From a virus: 20,506 nucleotides of DNA. The stretch covers positions 1 to 20,506 of the IMG/VR virus record IMGVR_UViG_3300032284_002275; one strand, 5' to 3'. Under the pieces are notes generated by a model, which searched no databases, was not told where the DNA came from, and was given only the letters and a program-made list of their open reading frames with translations. A program made the position numbers and the translations under genes. Every line of letters starts with the position of its first letter. Within the stretch, counting starts at the first letter, position 1. Positions 6,538 through 13,609 of this stretch are shown here, in pieces.

Positions 6538-6992
6538 AAGATTGGATTGACAAGGTTGCTGAAAAAAGACCTGAACTTGGTGGTTTATCAATATGTCCAT
6601 TTGCTAAAAAAGCATTTGAAGATAACAAAATCTTTTGGTCATACATTAGCTATGAATCTGAAAAATACATAGAAAGTTATATTGATAGTTTCCATCAAGA
6701 TTATGAACTCATTGCCTTTATTAATTTAGGAATGAACTTGACAAATAATGAGTGTATAAGTATAATCAACAATCTGAACAAAAAATATCCAAAAGTTACT
6801 TTTCTTAAAGATCATCCAGATGACCCTGGTTTTATTCAAGGAATATTCACTGGTAATGGCAAGTATCCAATCATACTTGCACAACCAAAAGATAAATTAG
6901 ATAGAGCAAGGCATCAATTAAATAAAACTAATTATTATGATTATTGGGATGAAAAATACAAAAAAGAAATTTGGAGTTATGGTAGCGAATAA
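6522..6992 (+). CDS. Conserved phage protein of unknown function upstream of nrdA
   Basis: This 156-residue protein starts at GTG 6522, supported by GGAG 8 nt upstream, and overlaps the primase 3' end. Notable segments are LSICPFAKKAFE near the N-terminus and DDPGFIQGIFTGNGKYPIIL near the centre, followed by a Tyr-rich C-terminus. It is cytosolic with no membrane segment. I recall similar proteins in T4-like phages beside primase and ribonucleotide reductase genes, with no assigned function. Position suggests a link to nucleotide metabolism or replication. Confidence 0.78.
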   Translation: MEENIKDWIDKVAEKRPELGGLSICPFAKKAFEDNKIFWSYISYESEKYIESYIDSFHQDYELIAFINLGMNLTNNECISIINNLNKKYPKVTFLKDHPDDPGFIQGIFTGNGKYPIILAQPKDKLDRARHQLNKTNYYDYWDEKYKKEIWSYGSE

Positions 6993-7006
6993 TAATAAGG
7001 AAGAAT

Positions 7007-8800
7007 ATGGAAGATTATCTAGGTATTAAAATAGACTTGGAAAGAGATAAACTGTTTGATGAATTAGGAGTAAAAAGATTAAAAGAAAGCTACATGAGAG
7101 AAGATGAACAATCACCACAACACCGTTTCGCATTTGTTTCGAAAGCCTTTGGAACTAATATTGATCATTCTCAGAGATTGTATGATTACGCTAGCAAACA
7201 TTGGCTTAGTTATTCTACACCTATCCTTAGTTTTGGTCGTTCTAAACGTGGCCTTCCTATATCGTGCTTTCTCAATTATATTGAAGATACTGCTGAGGGT
7301 CTAGTTGATAATTTATCTGAAACTAATTGGTTATCTATGTTGGGTGGTGGCGTCGGCATTGGTTTTGGTATTCGCTCTGCTGATGACAAGTCTACGGGTG
7401 TTATGCCACACCTTAAAATATATGATGGATCTTCTTTGGCTTACCGCCAGGGTCGTACTCGTAGGGGTTCATATGCTGCCTATCTTGATATTTCTCATCC
7501 TGACATTATTCCTTTTTTAGAGATGCGTAAACCAACAGGAGATCAAAATCTTCGTTGTTTAAATTTACATCATGGTGTAAACATACCTGATTCTTTTATG
7601 CAAATCATTGAGAACTGTATGTTAGATCCAAATGCAAAAGATGATTGGCAATTGATTGATCCAGCATCAAATGAAGTAAGAGAGGTTGTGTCTGCTAAAC
7701 ATTTGTGGCAACAACTACTTGAAATTCGTATGCATACCGGTGAACCCTATTTGCATTTTATTGATACAAGCAATAGAGCATTGCCTCAATGGTTAAAAGA
7801 CAAAGGTTTAAAAGTAAATCAATCTAATTTATGTTCCGAAATTATATTACCAACTGATAAAGATAGAACAGCTGTTTGTTGTTTATCTTCAGTTAACTTA
7901 GAAGTATATGACGAATGGAAAAACGATAAATTATTTCTTAAAGACATGGCAGAAATGCTTGATAATGTGTTGCAGTATTTTATTGATAATGCACCTAAAC
8001 AAGTTGCTAGAGCAAAATATTCTGCAATGCGTGAGCGTAGTATTGGCGTTGGTGCTCTTGGTTTTCATGCTTACCTTCAGCGTAGCGGAATTCCTTTTGA
8101 GGGAGTTATGGCAAAAATTACAAACAAGCAAATATTTAAAAACATCAGAGAAAAATTAAATGAAGCAAACTTGCAATTGGGTAAAGAACGTGGCGAAGCA
8201 CCAGATGCTGTTGGTACTGGTTTTAGATTCTCTCATGTTATGGCAGTAGCACCTAATGCATCATCCTCTATTATTATGGGTAACACTTCTCCTAGTGTAG
8301 AACCATATCGTGCCAATGCTTATCGTCAAGATACTCTATCAGGTTCTTACTTAAATAAAAATCGTTGGTTAGATGAATTAATTATCAAATTATCAAATGA
8401 TAAACCAGAAGATTGGTATAACGATGTTTGGTCATCTATTATTGCTAACGATGGTTCGGTTCAACATTTAGATTGGATGTCAGAACACGACAAAGATGTA
8501 TTCAAAACGTCCATGGAAATAGACCAACGTTGGGTAATTGAATTAGCTGCTGATAGACAAGAATACATTGATCAGGCACAATCGCTAAATGTATTTTTTA
8601 GACCAACAGCTAGTATCAAGTACATTCATGCAATTCATTTCTTGGCATGGAAAAAAGGAGTTAAAACTCTCTATTATCTACGCTCAGAAAAAGCAGCAAA
8701 AGCGTATAAAGTATCTAAGAAAATTGAAAGACAGGTTATTAAAGAAATTGATATGACACAAATTGCACAAGGTAACGATTGTATAGCTTGCGAGGGATAA
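7007..8800 (+). CDS. nrdA: Ribonucleotide reductase class I, large (alpha) subunit
   Basis: This 597-residue protein reduces ribonucleoside diphosphates to deoxy forms, using a radical delivered by NrdB. Visible catalytic features are Cys87 (PISCFLN) and Cys291/292 as the candidate active-site redox partner, NLCSE with Asn274, Cys276 and Glu278, the radical-relay pair Tyr556-Tyr557 (TLYYLRS), and a C-terminal CIAC (Cys592, Cys595) for thioredoxin-type re-reduction. It is well short of E. coli NrdA (about 760): the N-terminal ATP-cone is absent and the protein starts directly with the alpha-subunit core. AAGGAAG precedes the ATG. iscU begins 1 nt after its stop. Confidence 0.96.
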   Translation: MEDYLGIKIDLERDKLFDELGVKRLKESYMREDEQSPQHRFAFVSKAFGTNIDHSQRLYDYASKHWLSYSTPILSFGRSKRGLPISCFLNYIEDTAEGLVDNLSETNWLSMLGGGVGIGFGIRSADDKSTGVMPHLKIYDGSSLAYRQGRTRRGSYAAYLDISHPDIIPFLEMRKPTGDQNLRCLNLHHGVNIPDSFMQIIENCMLDPNAKDDWQLIDPASNEVREVVSAKHLWQQLLEIRMHTGEPYLHFIDTSNRALPQWLKDKGLKVNQSNLCSEIILPTDKDRTAVCCLSSVNLEVYDEWKNDKLFLKDMAEMLDNVLQYFIDNAPKQVARAKYSAMRERSIGVGALGFHAYLQRSGIPFEGVMAKITNKQIFKNIREKLNEANLQLGKERGEAPDAVGTGFRFSHVMAVAPNASSSIIMGNTSPSVEPYRANAYRQDTLSGSYLNKNRWLDELIIKLSNDKPEDWYNDVWSSIIANDGSVQHLDWMSEHDKDVFKTSMEIDQRWVIELAADRQEYIDQAQSLNVFFRPTASIKYIHAIHFLAWKKGVKTLYYLRSEKAAKAYKVSKKIERQVIKEIDMTQIAQGNDCIACEG

Positions 8801-8801
8801 A

Positions 8802-9185
8802 ATGGCATATTCAGAAAAAGTAATAGATCATTATGAAAATCCAAGAAATGTTGGTAAGTTTATTATAGACAATACTATTGGTACAGGAATGGTGGGAGCA
8901 CCAGCTTGCGGTGATGTAATGAAATTACAAATCAAAGTTAACAATGAAGGAATAATTGAAGATGCTAAGTTCAAAACTTATGGTTGCGGTAGTGCTATAG
9001 CAAGCAGTTCATTAGTCACTGAATGGGTCAAGGGTAAAACACTTGACCAAGCAGAACAAATTAAGAATAGTGAAATTGCAGAAGAACTTGCTTTACCGCC
9101 AGTTAAAATACACTGCTCTATTCTAGCAGAAGATGCTATAAAAGCGGCAGTATCAGATTACAGGAAAAAAATATGCACGACATAG
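8802..9185 (+). CDS. iscU: IscU-type iron-sulfur cluster scaffold
   Basis: This 127-residue protein is a near full-length IscU, on which [2Fe-2S] clusters are built from IscS sulfur and passed on by HscA/HscB. All ligand residues are present: Cys36 and Asp38 (PACGD), Cys62 (YGCGSA), and His104-Cys105 (IHCS). The HscA-recognition motif LPPVK is intact at residues 98-102. From memory, long stretches match E. coli IscU almost residue for residue (start [18 protein letters not shown]). This suggests recent capture from, or strong constraint by, a proteobacterial host. It starts 1 nt after nrdA with GAGGG upstream. iscS, hscA and hscB are not in the window. Confidence 0.96.
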   Translation: MAYSEKVIDHYENPRNVGKFIIDNTIGTGMVGAPACGDVMKLQIKVNNEGIIEDAKFKTYGCGSAIASSSLVTEWVKGKTLDQAEQIKNSEIAEELALPPVKIHCSILAEDAIKAAVSDYRKKICTT

Positions 9186-9505
9186 AAATTACAGATTCAG
9201 CAAATGCTAAAATAACAGACATATTATCAGAAGAAAATAATCCAGATTTAAAACTGCGTGTGTTTGTTCAAGGTGGAGGTTGTTCTGGTTTTCAATATGG
9301 CTTTACTTTAGATGAAATAAAAAACGAAGATGATTGGGTTATTGAAAAACCTGGTATGACAGTTTTAATTGATTCAATGAGTATGCAATATATGGTTGGC
9401 GCAAAAATTGATTATAAAGAAACCTTAATGGGAAGTGAATTTGTTATTAAAAATCCAAATGCACAATCAACTTGTGGATGTGGATCATCTTTTACAGTGG
9501 GATAA
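9173..9505 (+). CDS. erpA: A-type Fe-S carrier protein (ErpA/IscA family)
   Basis: This 110-residue protein carries the three conserved cluster-binding Cys of A-type carriers: Cys37 in [11 protein letters not shown] and Cys101 and Cys103 in STCGCGSSF. The GFQYGF and [14 protein letters not shown] wording is closer to ErpA than to IscA. Such proteins deliver clusters or iron to target enzymes. The ATG overlaps the 3' end of iscU by 13 nt and has AGGA 7 nt upstream, so the two are almost surely co-translated. Their joint placement within the nrdA-nrdB block implies supply of iron or Fe-S clusters during infection; the actual target is unknown. Confidence 0.94.
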   Translation: MHDIEITDSANAKITDILSEENNPDLKLRVFVQGGGCSGFQYGFTLDEIKNEDDWVIEKPGMTVLIDSMSMQYMVGAKIDYKETLMGSEFVIKNPNAQSTCGCGSSFTVG

Positions 9506-9509
9506 AAAA

Positions 9510-9629
9510 ATGATTTTTATTGGGACATGGTTTGCGGCAGGATTCATTACATTCTTTGGATGGACCGCAGGAGAAAAAGTTTACGAAAAATATATTGAAC
9601 CTGAAACTGAAATACACGCTAAAAAATGA
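9510..9629 (+). CDS. 39-residue single-pass membrane protein
   Basis: Starting at ATG 9510, with GGGA 8 nt upstream, this short frame encodes a protein with one hydrophobic segment (FIGTWFAAGFITFFGWTAG) and a charged C-terminal tail (EKVYEKYIEPETEI). A longer in-frame start would overlap the A-type carrier gene heavily and gives an unlikely N-terminus. Its stop overlaps the next ATG (ATGA). Small membrane proteins of this kind are common between T4-like phage genes. Function unknown. Confidence 0.6.
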   Translation: MIFIGTWFAAGFITFFGWTAGEKVYEKYIEPETEIHAKK

Positions 9630-10276
9630 AACCGACTATTGCTATGTTTATTAATGATCCAAAATGCTCAGTTCAATCTGGCAATGGATTATTGAGGGCA
9701 CTTGAGGATCATTACCATTTCAAACTATTTTCAAAGAATGAAATGGAAGATGGATTCTTTAACAAGAATATAGATATGGTTGCATTTCCTGGTGGATTTG
9801 GCGATTCAGATTCTTTTGATACATTACTCAAACAAAATGGTAAGTATGTAAGAAAGTTTGTTAAGAAAGGTGGCAAGTATCTTGGTATTTGTATGGGTGC
9901 TTTTTGGGCAGGTCATCATTATTTTAATATACTAGATAATGTTGATGTTGTTCAATATATTAAACAAGAAGGAACTTGTACAAAAAGACCTCATGCAAAG
10001 AATATGCCAACAAATTGGTATAAAGGTCATCATGAGAATATGTTTTTCTATGATGGTCCAACTTTTGTTGGTGCTGGAGAATATGAAACTCATGCAACAT
10101 ATTCAAACACAGATATGCCAATGGCCATTGTGCAAAACAATATTGGTTTAATAGGTTGTCATCCAGAGAGCGAAGAATTTTGGTATGATAGTTACTCATG
10201 GATGAAAGGTAAATATCATGGTGGTGTTCACCATGAAATATTATTAGATTTTGTAAATGAATTAATGGAGAGATGA
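9626..10276 (+). CDS. Class I glutamine amidotransferase-like protein (BPL-N type)
   Basis: This 216-residue protein has the class I amidotransferase/DJ-1-like fold markers. PGGFGDSDSF lies near residues 55-64. The nucleophile elbow is GICMGAF with Cys89, and CHPESEEF gives His179 and Glu181, completing a Cys-His-Glu triad. The sequence looks most like the stand-alone domain related to the N-terminus of eukaryotic biotin-protein ligase. No synthetase partner domain is attached. It lies between the Fe-S genes and the thioredoxin. It could be an amidotransferase for a nucleotide or for DNA modification, but the substrate cannot be read from sequence. Confidence 0.82.
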   Translation: MKPTIAMFINDPKCSVQSGNGLLRALEDHYHFKLFSKNEMEDGFFNKNIDMVAFPGGFGDSDSFDTLLKQNGKYVRKFVKKGGKYLGICMGAFWAGHHYFNILDNVDVVQYIKQEGTCTKRPHAKNMPTNWYKGHHENMFFYDGPTFVGAGEYETHATYSNTDMPMAIVQNNIGLIGCHPESEEFWYDSYSWMKGKYHGGVHHEILLDFVNELMER

Positions 10277-10521
10277 TGAAAAGAATATTAAGATTTACGG
10301 CAGATTGGTGTAATCCATGTAAACAATTATCTGAAAATATAGAAAGAGCTAATTTAAAAATACCGGTTGAAGTTATAGACGTAGAAAAAAACGAAAGTAT
10401 TGCCAATTATTACGGCATTCGTAATTTGCCAACAATGATTTTGCTGGACGAAAATATAGAAATAAAAAGAATATCTGGCCTTAAAACGACCAATCAAATT
10501 AAAACTTGGATCAACGAATGA
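10276..10521 (+). CDS. Thioredoxin-like protein
   Basis: This 81-residue thioredoxin fold has the active site WCNPC (Cys12 and Cys15) after the beta strand KRILRFTAD, and a cis-Pro loop LPTMILL. ATG 10276 is preferred over ATG 10273 because GGAG is then 5 nt away. It is shorter than bacterial thioredoxin (about 108). The position between nrdA and nrdB strongly suggests it re-reduces the C-terminal Cys pair of NrdA, much as T4 NrdC does. The 3' end overlaps the nrdB start. Confidence 0.9.
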   Translation: MKRILRFTADWCNPCKQLSENIERANLKIPVEVIDVEKNESIANYYGIRNLPTMILLDENIEIKRISGLKTTNQIKTWINE

Positions 10522-11504
10522 TTAAAAAAACAGATTACAAATTATCAGATAAAAGAGATACGTTTAAACCTTTTAATTATCCTTGGGCATATGATGCGTG
10601 GTTAAAACATGAACAATCTCATTGGTTACATACAGAAGTACCAATGGCAGAAGATGTAAAAGATTGGAAGAAGAAATTAAATGAAGCTGAGAAAAAATTC
10701 CTCACACACATTTTTCGTTTTTTTACTCAAGGAGATATTGATGTTGCTGGTGGTTATGTCAATAATTATTTACCTCATTTTCCCCAACCTGAAGTAAGAA
10801 TGATGTTACTTGGGTTTTCTGCTCGTGAAGCACTTCATGTAGCAGCATACTCACACCTTATTGAAACACTTGGTTTGCCTGAGACAATGTATAATGAGTT
10901 CTTAGAATATGCAGCCATGAAAGAGAAGCACGATTATATTCTCAACGAAGCAAACGGCGTTGTCAGTACATTTTCAACTGCAAGAAATATTGCTATGTTC
11001 TCTGCATTTACGGAAGGTATGCAATTGTTCTCCTCTTTCATTATGTTGCTAAACTTTCCAAGACATGGTAAGATGAAAGGCATGGGTCAAATCGTTACAT
11101 GGTCAATTGTTGATGAGACTATGCACACCGAAAACATGATTAAATTGTTTAGAACATTTATCAATGATAATCCAGAAATTTGGAATGATGAATTAAAAAG
11201 TGAAATATACACAATTGCGGAAAAAATGGTAGAATTAGAAGATAAGTTTATTGATCTAGCATTTGAAATGGGTCCAATGGAAGATTTAACATCAGAGGAT
11301 GTTAAGAAATACATTAGATATATTGCAGACCGCAGATTAATTTCATTAGGCCTTAAAGGCATATTTAAAGTAAAAAGAAATCCATTATCATGGGTTGAAG
11401 AAATGATTAACGCACCAACACATACCAATTTCTTTGAAAATAGAGCAACTGATTATGCAAAAGGCGCAACAACAGGAACTTGGAATGATGTATGGGCTCA
11501 TTAA
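10518..11504 (+). CDS. nrdB: Ribonucleotide reductase class I, small (beta) subunit
   Basis: This 328-residue protein holds the metal-radical cofactor that activates NrdA. I start it at ATG 10518, overlapping the thioredoxin stop, rather than at an in-frame TTG 12 nt earlier. The ligand pattern is intact: REALHVAAY gives Glu104, His107 and the radical Tyr111; TEGMQLFSSF gives Glu166; and VDETMHTE gives Glu200 and His203. The first carboxylate is probably Asp73 or Asp75 in QGDIDVAGG. The retained Tyr argues for a class Ia-type di-iron or dimanganese tyrosyl radical. The C-terminus ends NDVWAH. Confidence 0.95.
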   Translation: MIKKTDYKLSDKRDTFKPFNYPWAYDAWLKHEQSHWLHTEVPMAEDVKDWKKKLNEAEKKFLTHIFRFFTQGDIDVAGGYVNNYLPHFPQPEVRMMLLGFSAREALHVAAYSHLIETLGLPETMYNEFLEYAAMKEKHDYILNEANGVVSTFSTARNIAMFSAFTEGMQLFSSFIMLLNFPRHGKMKGMGQIVTWSIVDETMHTENMIKLFRTFINDNPEIWNDELKSEIYTIAEKMVELEDKFIDLAFEMGPMEDLTSEDVKKYIRYIADRRLISLGLKGIFKVKRNPLSWVEEMINAPTHTNFFENRATDYAKGATTGTWNDVWAH

Positions 11505-12199
11505 TATACACTTTGATAGTAACACATATAACAATTATGTGTGTTACAATTTATTTACATAGAGGACAAGCACACAAATCCTTAGAGTTTGATCCTCGGT
11601 TAGAATCTATAATAAGATTTTGGTTATGGTTAACAACTGGAATGGTCACGAAGCAATGGGTTGCAGTACACCGTAAACACCATGCATTTACTGATAGAGA
11701 TGGCGATCCACACTCACCTGTACTTTATGGATTGCGTGATATTCTATTTGGCGGTGTCACTTATTATGCACAAGCGGCAAGAGATGAAAAAATGGTTGAA
11801 CAATTTGGTGCCGGAACACCTGATGACTGGATAGAAAAGAATATATATACTAGATTTCCATTTACCGGTGTTGTATTGACGTTAATTATTGATGCACTTT
11901 TATTTGGTCAAATTGGAGTATTGATTTGGTTAATTCAAATGATTTGGATTCCATTTTGGGCTGCAGGTGTAATCAATGGTGTTGGTCATCATCTAGGCTA
12001 TAGAAACTGGACAACAAAAGATCACTCTACAAATATTGTGCCTTGGGGTATTATTATTGGTGGTGAAGAACTACATAATAATCATCACAATAAACCAGCA
12101 AGTCCTAAATTATCAAATAAATGGTATGAGTTTGATGTTGGTTGGATGTGGATCAAAATTTTTGAAAAATTTAATTTAATAAAAATAAAAAAGGAATGA
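11492..12199 (+). CDS. Membrane fatty-acid desaturase
   Basis: This 235-residue integral membrane di-iron desaturase has all three His boxes: HRGQAH (His23, His28), HRKHH (His60, His63, His64) and HNNHH (His195, His198, His199), plus GVGHHLGYRN. Hydrophobic segments precede and separate them, for example LIYTLIVTHITIMCV and GVVLTLIIDALLFGQIGVLIW. It would introduce a double bond into acyl chains, probably at the delta-9 position, and so change host membrane fluidity. The start overlaps the nrdB 3' end by 13 nt. It is shorter at the N-terminus than typical bacterial enzymes. Desaturase genes are known in some T4-like cyanophages. Confidence 0.9.
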   Translation: MGSLIYTLIVTHITIMCVTIYLHRGQAHKSLEFDPRLESIIRFWLWLTTGMVTKQWVAVHRKHHAFTDRDGDPHSPVLYGLRDILFGGVTYYAQAARDEKMVEQFGAGTPDDWIEKNIYTRFPFTGVVLTLIIDALLFGQIGVLIWLIQMIWIPFWAAGVINGVGHHLGYRNWTTKDHSTNIVPWGIIIGGEELHNNHHNKPASPKLSNKWYEFDVGWMWIKIFEKFNLIKIKKE

Positions 12200-12201
12200 A
12201 A

Positions 12202-12387
12202 ATGGAGAAATCAATAACAGCTGAGTGTCATTCTTGTGAATCTTCATATGCAGTAGAGTATGTTGAAGAATTAACATCACTAGATTATCCTGAATTTTGT
12301 CCATTTTGCGGTGAACCCATCGAAGAAGTCACTGAAGAATCTTATATAGACGATGACGATGACTTAGATGAGGACAAATGGGATTAA
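12202..12387 (+). CDS. Small acidic zinc-ribbon protein
   Basis: ATG 12202 is chosen over ATG 12196 because AAGGA then sits 6 nt upstream. The 61-residue product has two Cys pairs, CHSC and CPFC, separated by about 23 residues, which form a zinc ribbon. A strongly acidic tail follows (DDDDDLDED). Such small zinc-ribbon proteins with acidic tails are common in phages and may contact RNA polymerase or other proteins, but no target can be inferred. Confidence 0.75.
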   Translation: MEKSITAECHSCESSYAVEYVEELTSLDYPEFCPFCGEPIEEVTEESYIDDDDDLDEDKWD

Positions 12388-12390
12388 AAG

Positions 12391-12828
12391 ATGAATCATT
12401 TCTTAACTTATACTAAACATAGTTATGAAATTATTTTAGAAGCAGAATCAAAACTCTGCATTGATTTACAACATGAGACAGAAGCATATGTTGTACACTT
12501 ATTTGCAAAATTTATGGATAGACCAAATATCAACACTCAACCAATTGGCATTAAGATGTTAGAAGCTGTTCATAAATCAACTAAAGAAAGAAGAAAAATA
12601 TTTAATGAAGTAGGCGATGAATGTTTAATAATAAATAGTTTTGGGTACGGTAAAAACAGATGGCCAACTCAAAATTATTATAAAGACATGGGAACATTAG
12701 CTTATGATCAAACAGCACATACTAATGATCCCCCTGATGATTTGTTTATAGAATTGGCCAAAAATTTTACCTTGATTAGTAAAGTATTAAACAAGTGTAC
12801 AAATTTTAATGATGACATGGCAATATAA
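12391..12828 (+). CDS. Hypothetical protein
   Basis: This 145-residue soluble protein starts 3 nt after the zinc-ribbon stop. The central segment VGDECLIINSFGYGKNRWPTQNYYKDMGTLAYDQ, with the preceding HETEAYVVHLFAKFM, recalls a bacterial family of unknown function that has a VGDxCLL motif followed by a YY-x-LG-x-AY motif; this is from memory and uncertain. It is mostly helical. The 3' end overlaps the next gene by 20 nt in another frame. Confidence 0.7.
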   Translation: MNHFLTYTKHSYEIILEAESKLCIDLQHETEAYVVHLFAKFMDRPNINTQPIGIKMLEAVHKSTKERRKIFNEVGDECLIINSFGYGKNRWPTQNYYKDMGTLAYDQTAHTNDPPDDLFIELAKNFTLISKVLNKCTNFNDDMAI

Positions 12829-13225
12829 TGGCAAAGAGTTTACTGATGACTTAATTGGTGATAACTACGGGTTCGTGTATCAGATAACCAATCTGACGAA
12901 TGGAAAAAAATACATAGGCAAGAAATTTTTTTATTCTGCCAAAACCAAGCAAGTCAAAGGTAAAAAGAAAAAATATAAGGCACCAAGCGATTGGCAAACT
13001 TACTATGGAAGTAGTGACATTTTAAAAAAAGATGTTATAATGCTAGGTGAAGATAATTTTCGTAGAGAAATTATACATTTATGTAAATCAAAAGGTGAAT
13101 GTGGTTATCTTGAAGCAAAAGAGCAGTTTGTAAATGGTGCATTAGAATCTGATGACTATTACAATACATGGATTATGGTAAGAGTTAGAAAATCACATAT
13201 TAAGGAATATAATGGAAATAGATAG
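12809..13225 (+). CDS. GIY-YIG-family endonuclease (SegE-like)
   Basis: This 138-residue protein carries a divergent GIY-YIG core: GFVYQITN (Gly21 to Tyr24) and GKKYIGKKFF (Tyr35-Ile36-Gly37). These are followed by a Lys-rich insert, WQTYYGSSD, Arg85/Arg86 and a catalytic-type Glu105 in LEAKEQF. YYNTWI gives the conserved Asn. The motif order fits single-domain SegE-like phage nucleases. No separate DNA-binding domain is attached. It may be a free-standing homing endonuclease or a domesticated nuclease. Confidence 0.82.
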   Translation: MMTWQYNGKEFTDDLIGDNYGFVYQITNLTNGKKYIGKKFFYSAKTKQVKGKKKKYKAPSDWQTYYGSSDILKKDVIMLGEDNFRREIIHLCKSKGECGYLEAKEQFVNGALESDDYYNTWIMVRVRKSHIKEYNGNR

Positions 13226-13580
13226 TTACAATGATATATCAAATGTTAAGAAGGAAAAATTTCATTGCTTTTACTTTTTTCAAAATGATGATGGACCCGG
13301 TGTTAAAGTTGAAGGACACCATTATAATTTAGAAGAATCTGGTAACTTTGTGCCGGGAAGTCCAATGGGTGAATTATACCACATTGTTTTGGTAAAAGAC
13401 CATCCAGAAGATAAGGAAAAGTTTGCCAACTTAGATTGTTTTGAGGCAATATTAGTAGAACCTGTTACTTACATAATTGAAATGATAAAACAAGGATGGT
13501 ATGGTATAATTGCTCGTAAAACCGAACATTCTCATGAAACGGTAGATTTAGCTGTTGACAAACTAAGGACTTTGTTGTAA
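13212..13580 (+). CDS. Hypothetical protein
   Basis: This 122-residue soluble acidic protein has AAGGA 6 nt before its ATG and overlaps the nuclease gene by 14 nt. It contains QNDDGPGVKVEGHHYN and a C-terminal helix. I recognise no family. Its last codons contain the -35 box of a promoter for the downstream RNase H gene. Confidence 0.7.
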   Translation: MEIDSYNDISNVKKEKFHCFYFFQNDDGPGVKVEGHHYNLEESGNFVPGSPMGELYHIVLVKDHPEDKEKFANLDCFEAILVEPVTYIIEMIKQGWYGIIARKTEHSHETVDLAVDKLRTLL

Positions 13581-13583
13581 AAT
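13555..13583 (+). promoter_or_regulatory. Sigma70-type promoter upstream of rnh
   Basis: The sequence shows TTGACA at 13555-13560, a 17-nt spacer and TAAAAT at 13578-13583. This is a full -35 match and a 5/6 -10 match. It overlaps the end of the preceding gene and would start transcription about 20 nt before ATG 13610. Confidence 0.68.
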
Positions 13584-13609
13584 ATAGTCTTTAGAAACGA
13601 AAGTTTATT

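Noticed and set aside
9960-10406. 148-residue frame on the - strand
   Set aside because: It is antisense to the amidotransferase-like and thioredoxin genes, whose active-site motifs are intact. It is His/Leu-rich in a way typical of a shadow frame.
11087-11428. 113-residue frame on the - strand
   Set aside because: It is antisense to the metal-ligand half of nrdB and has no ribosome binding site.
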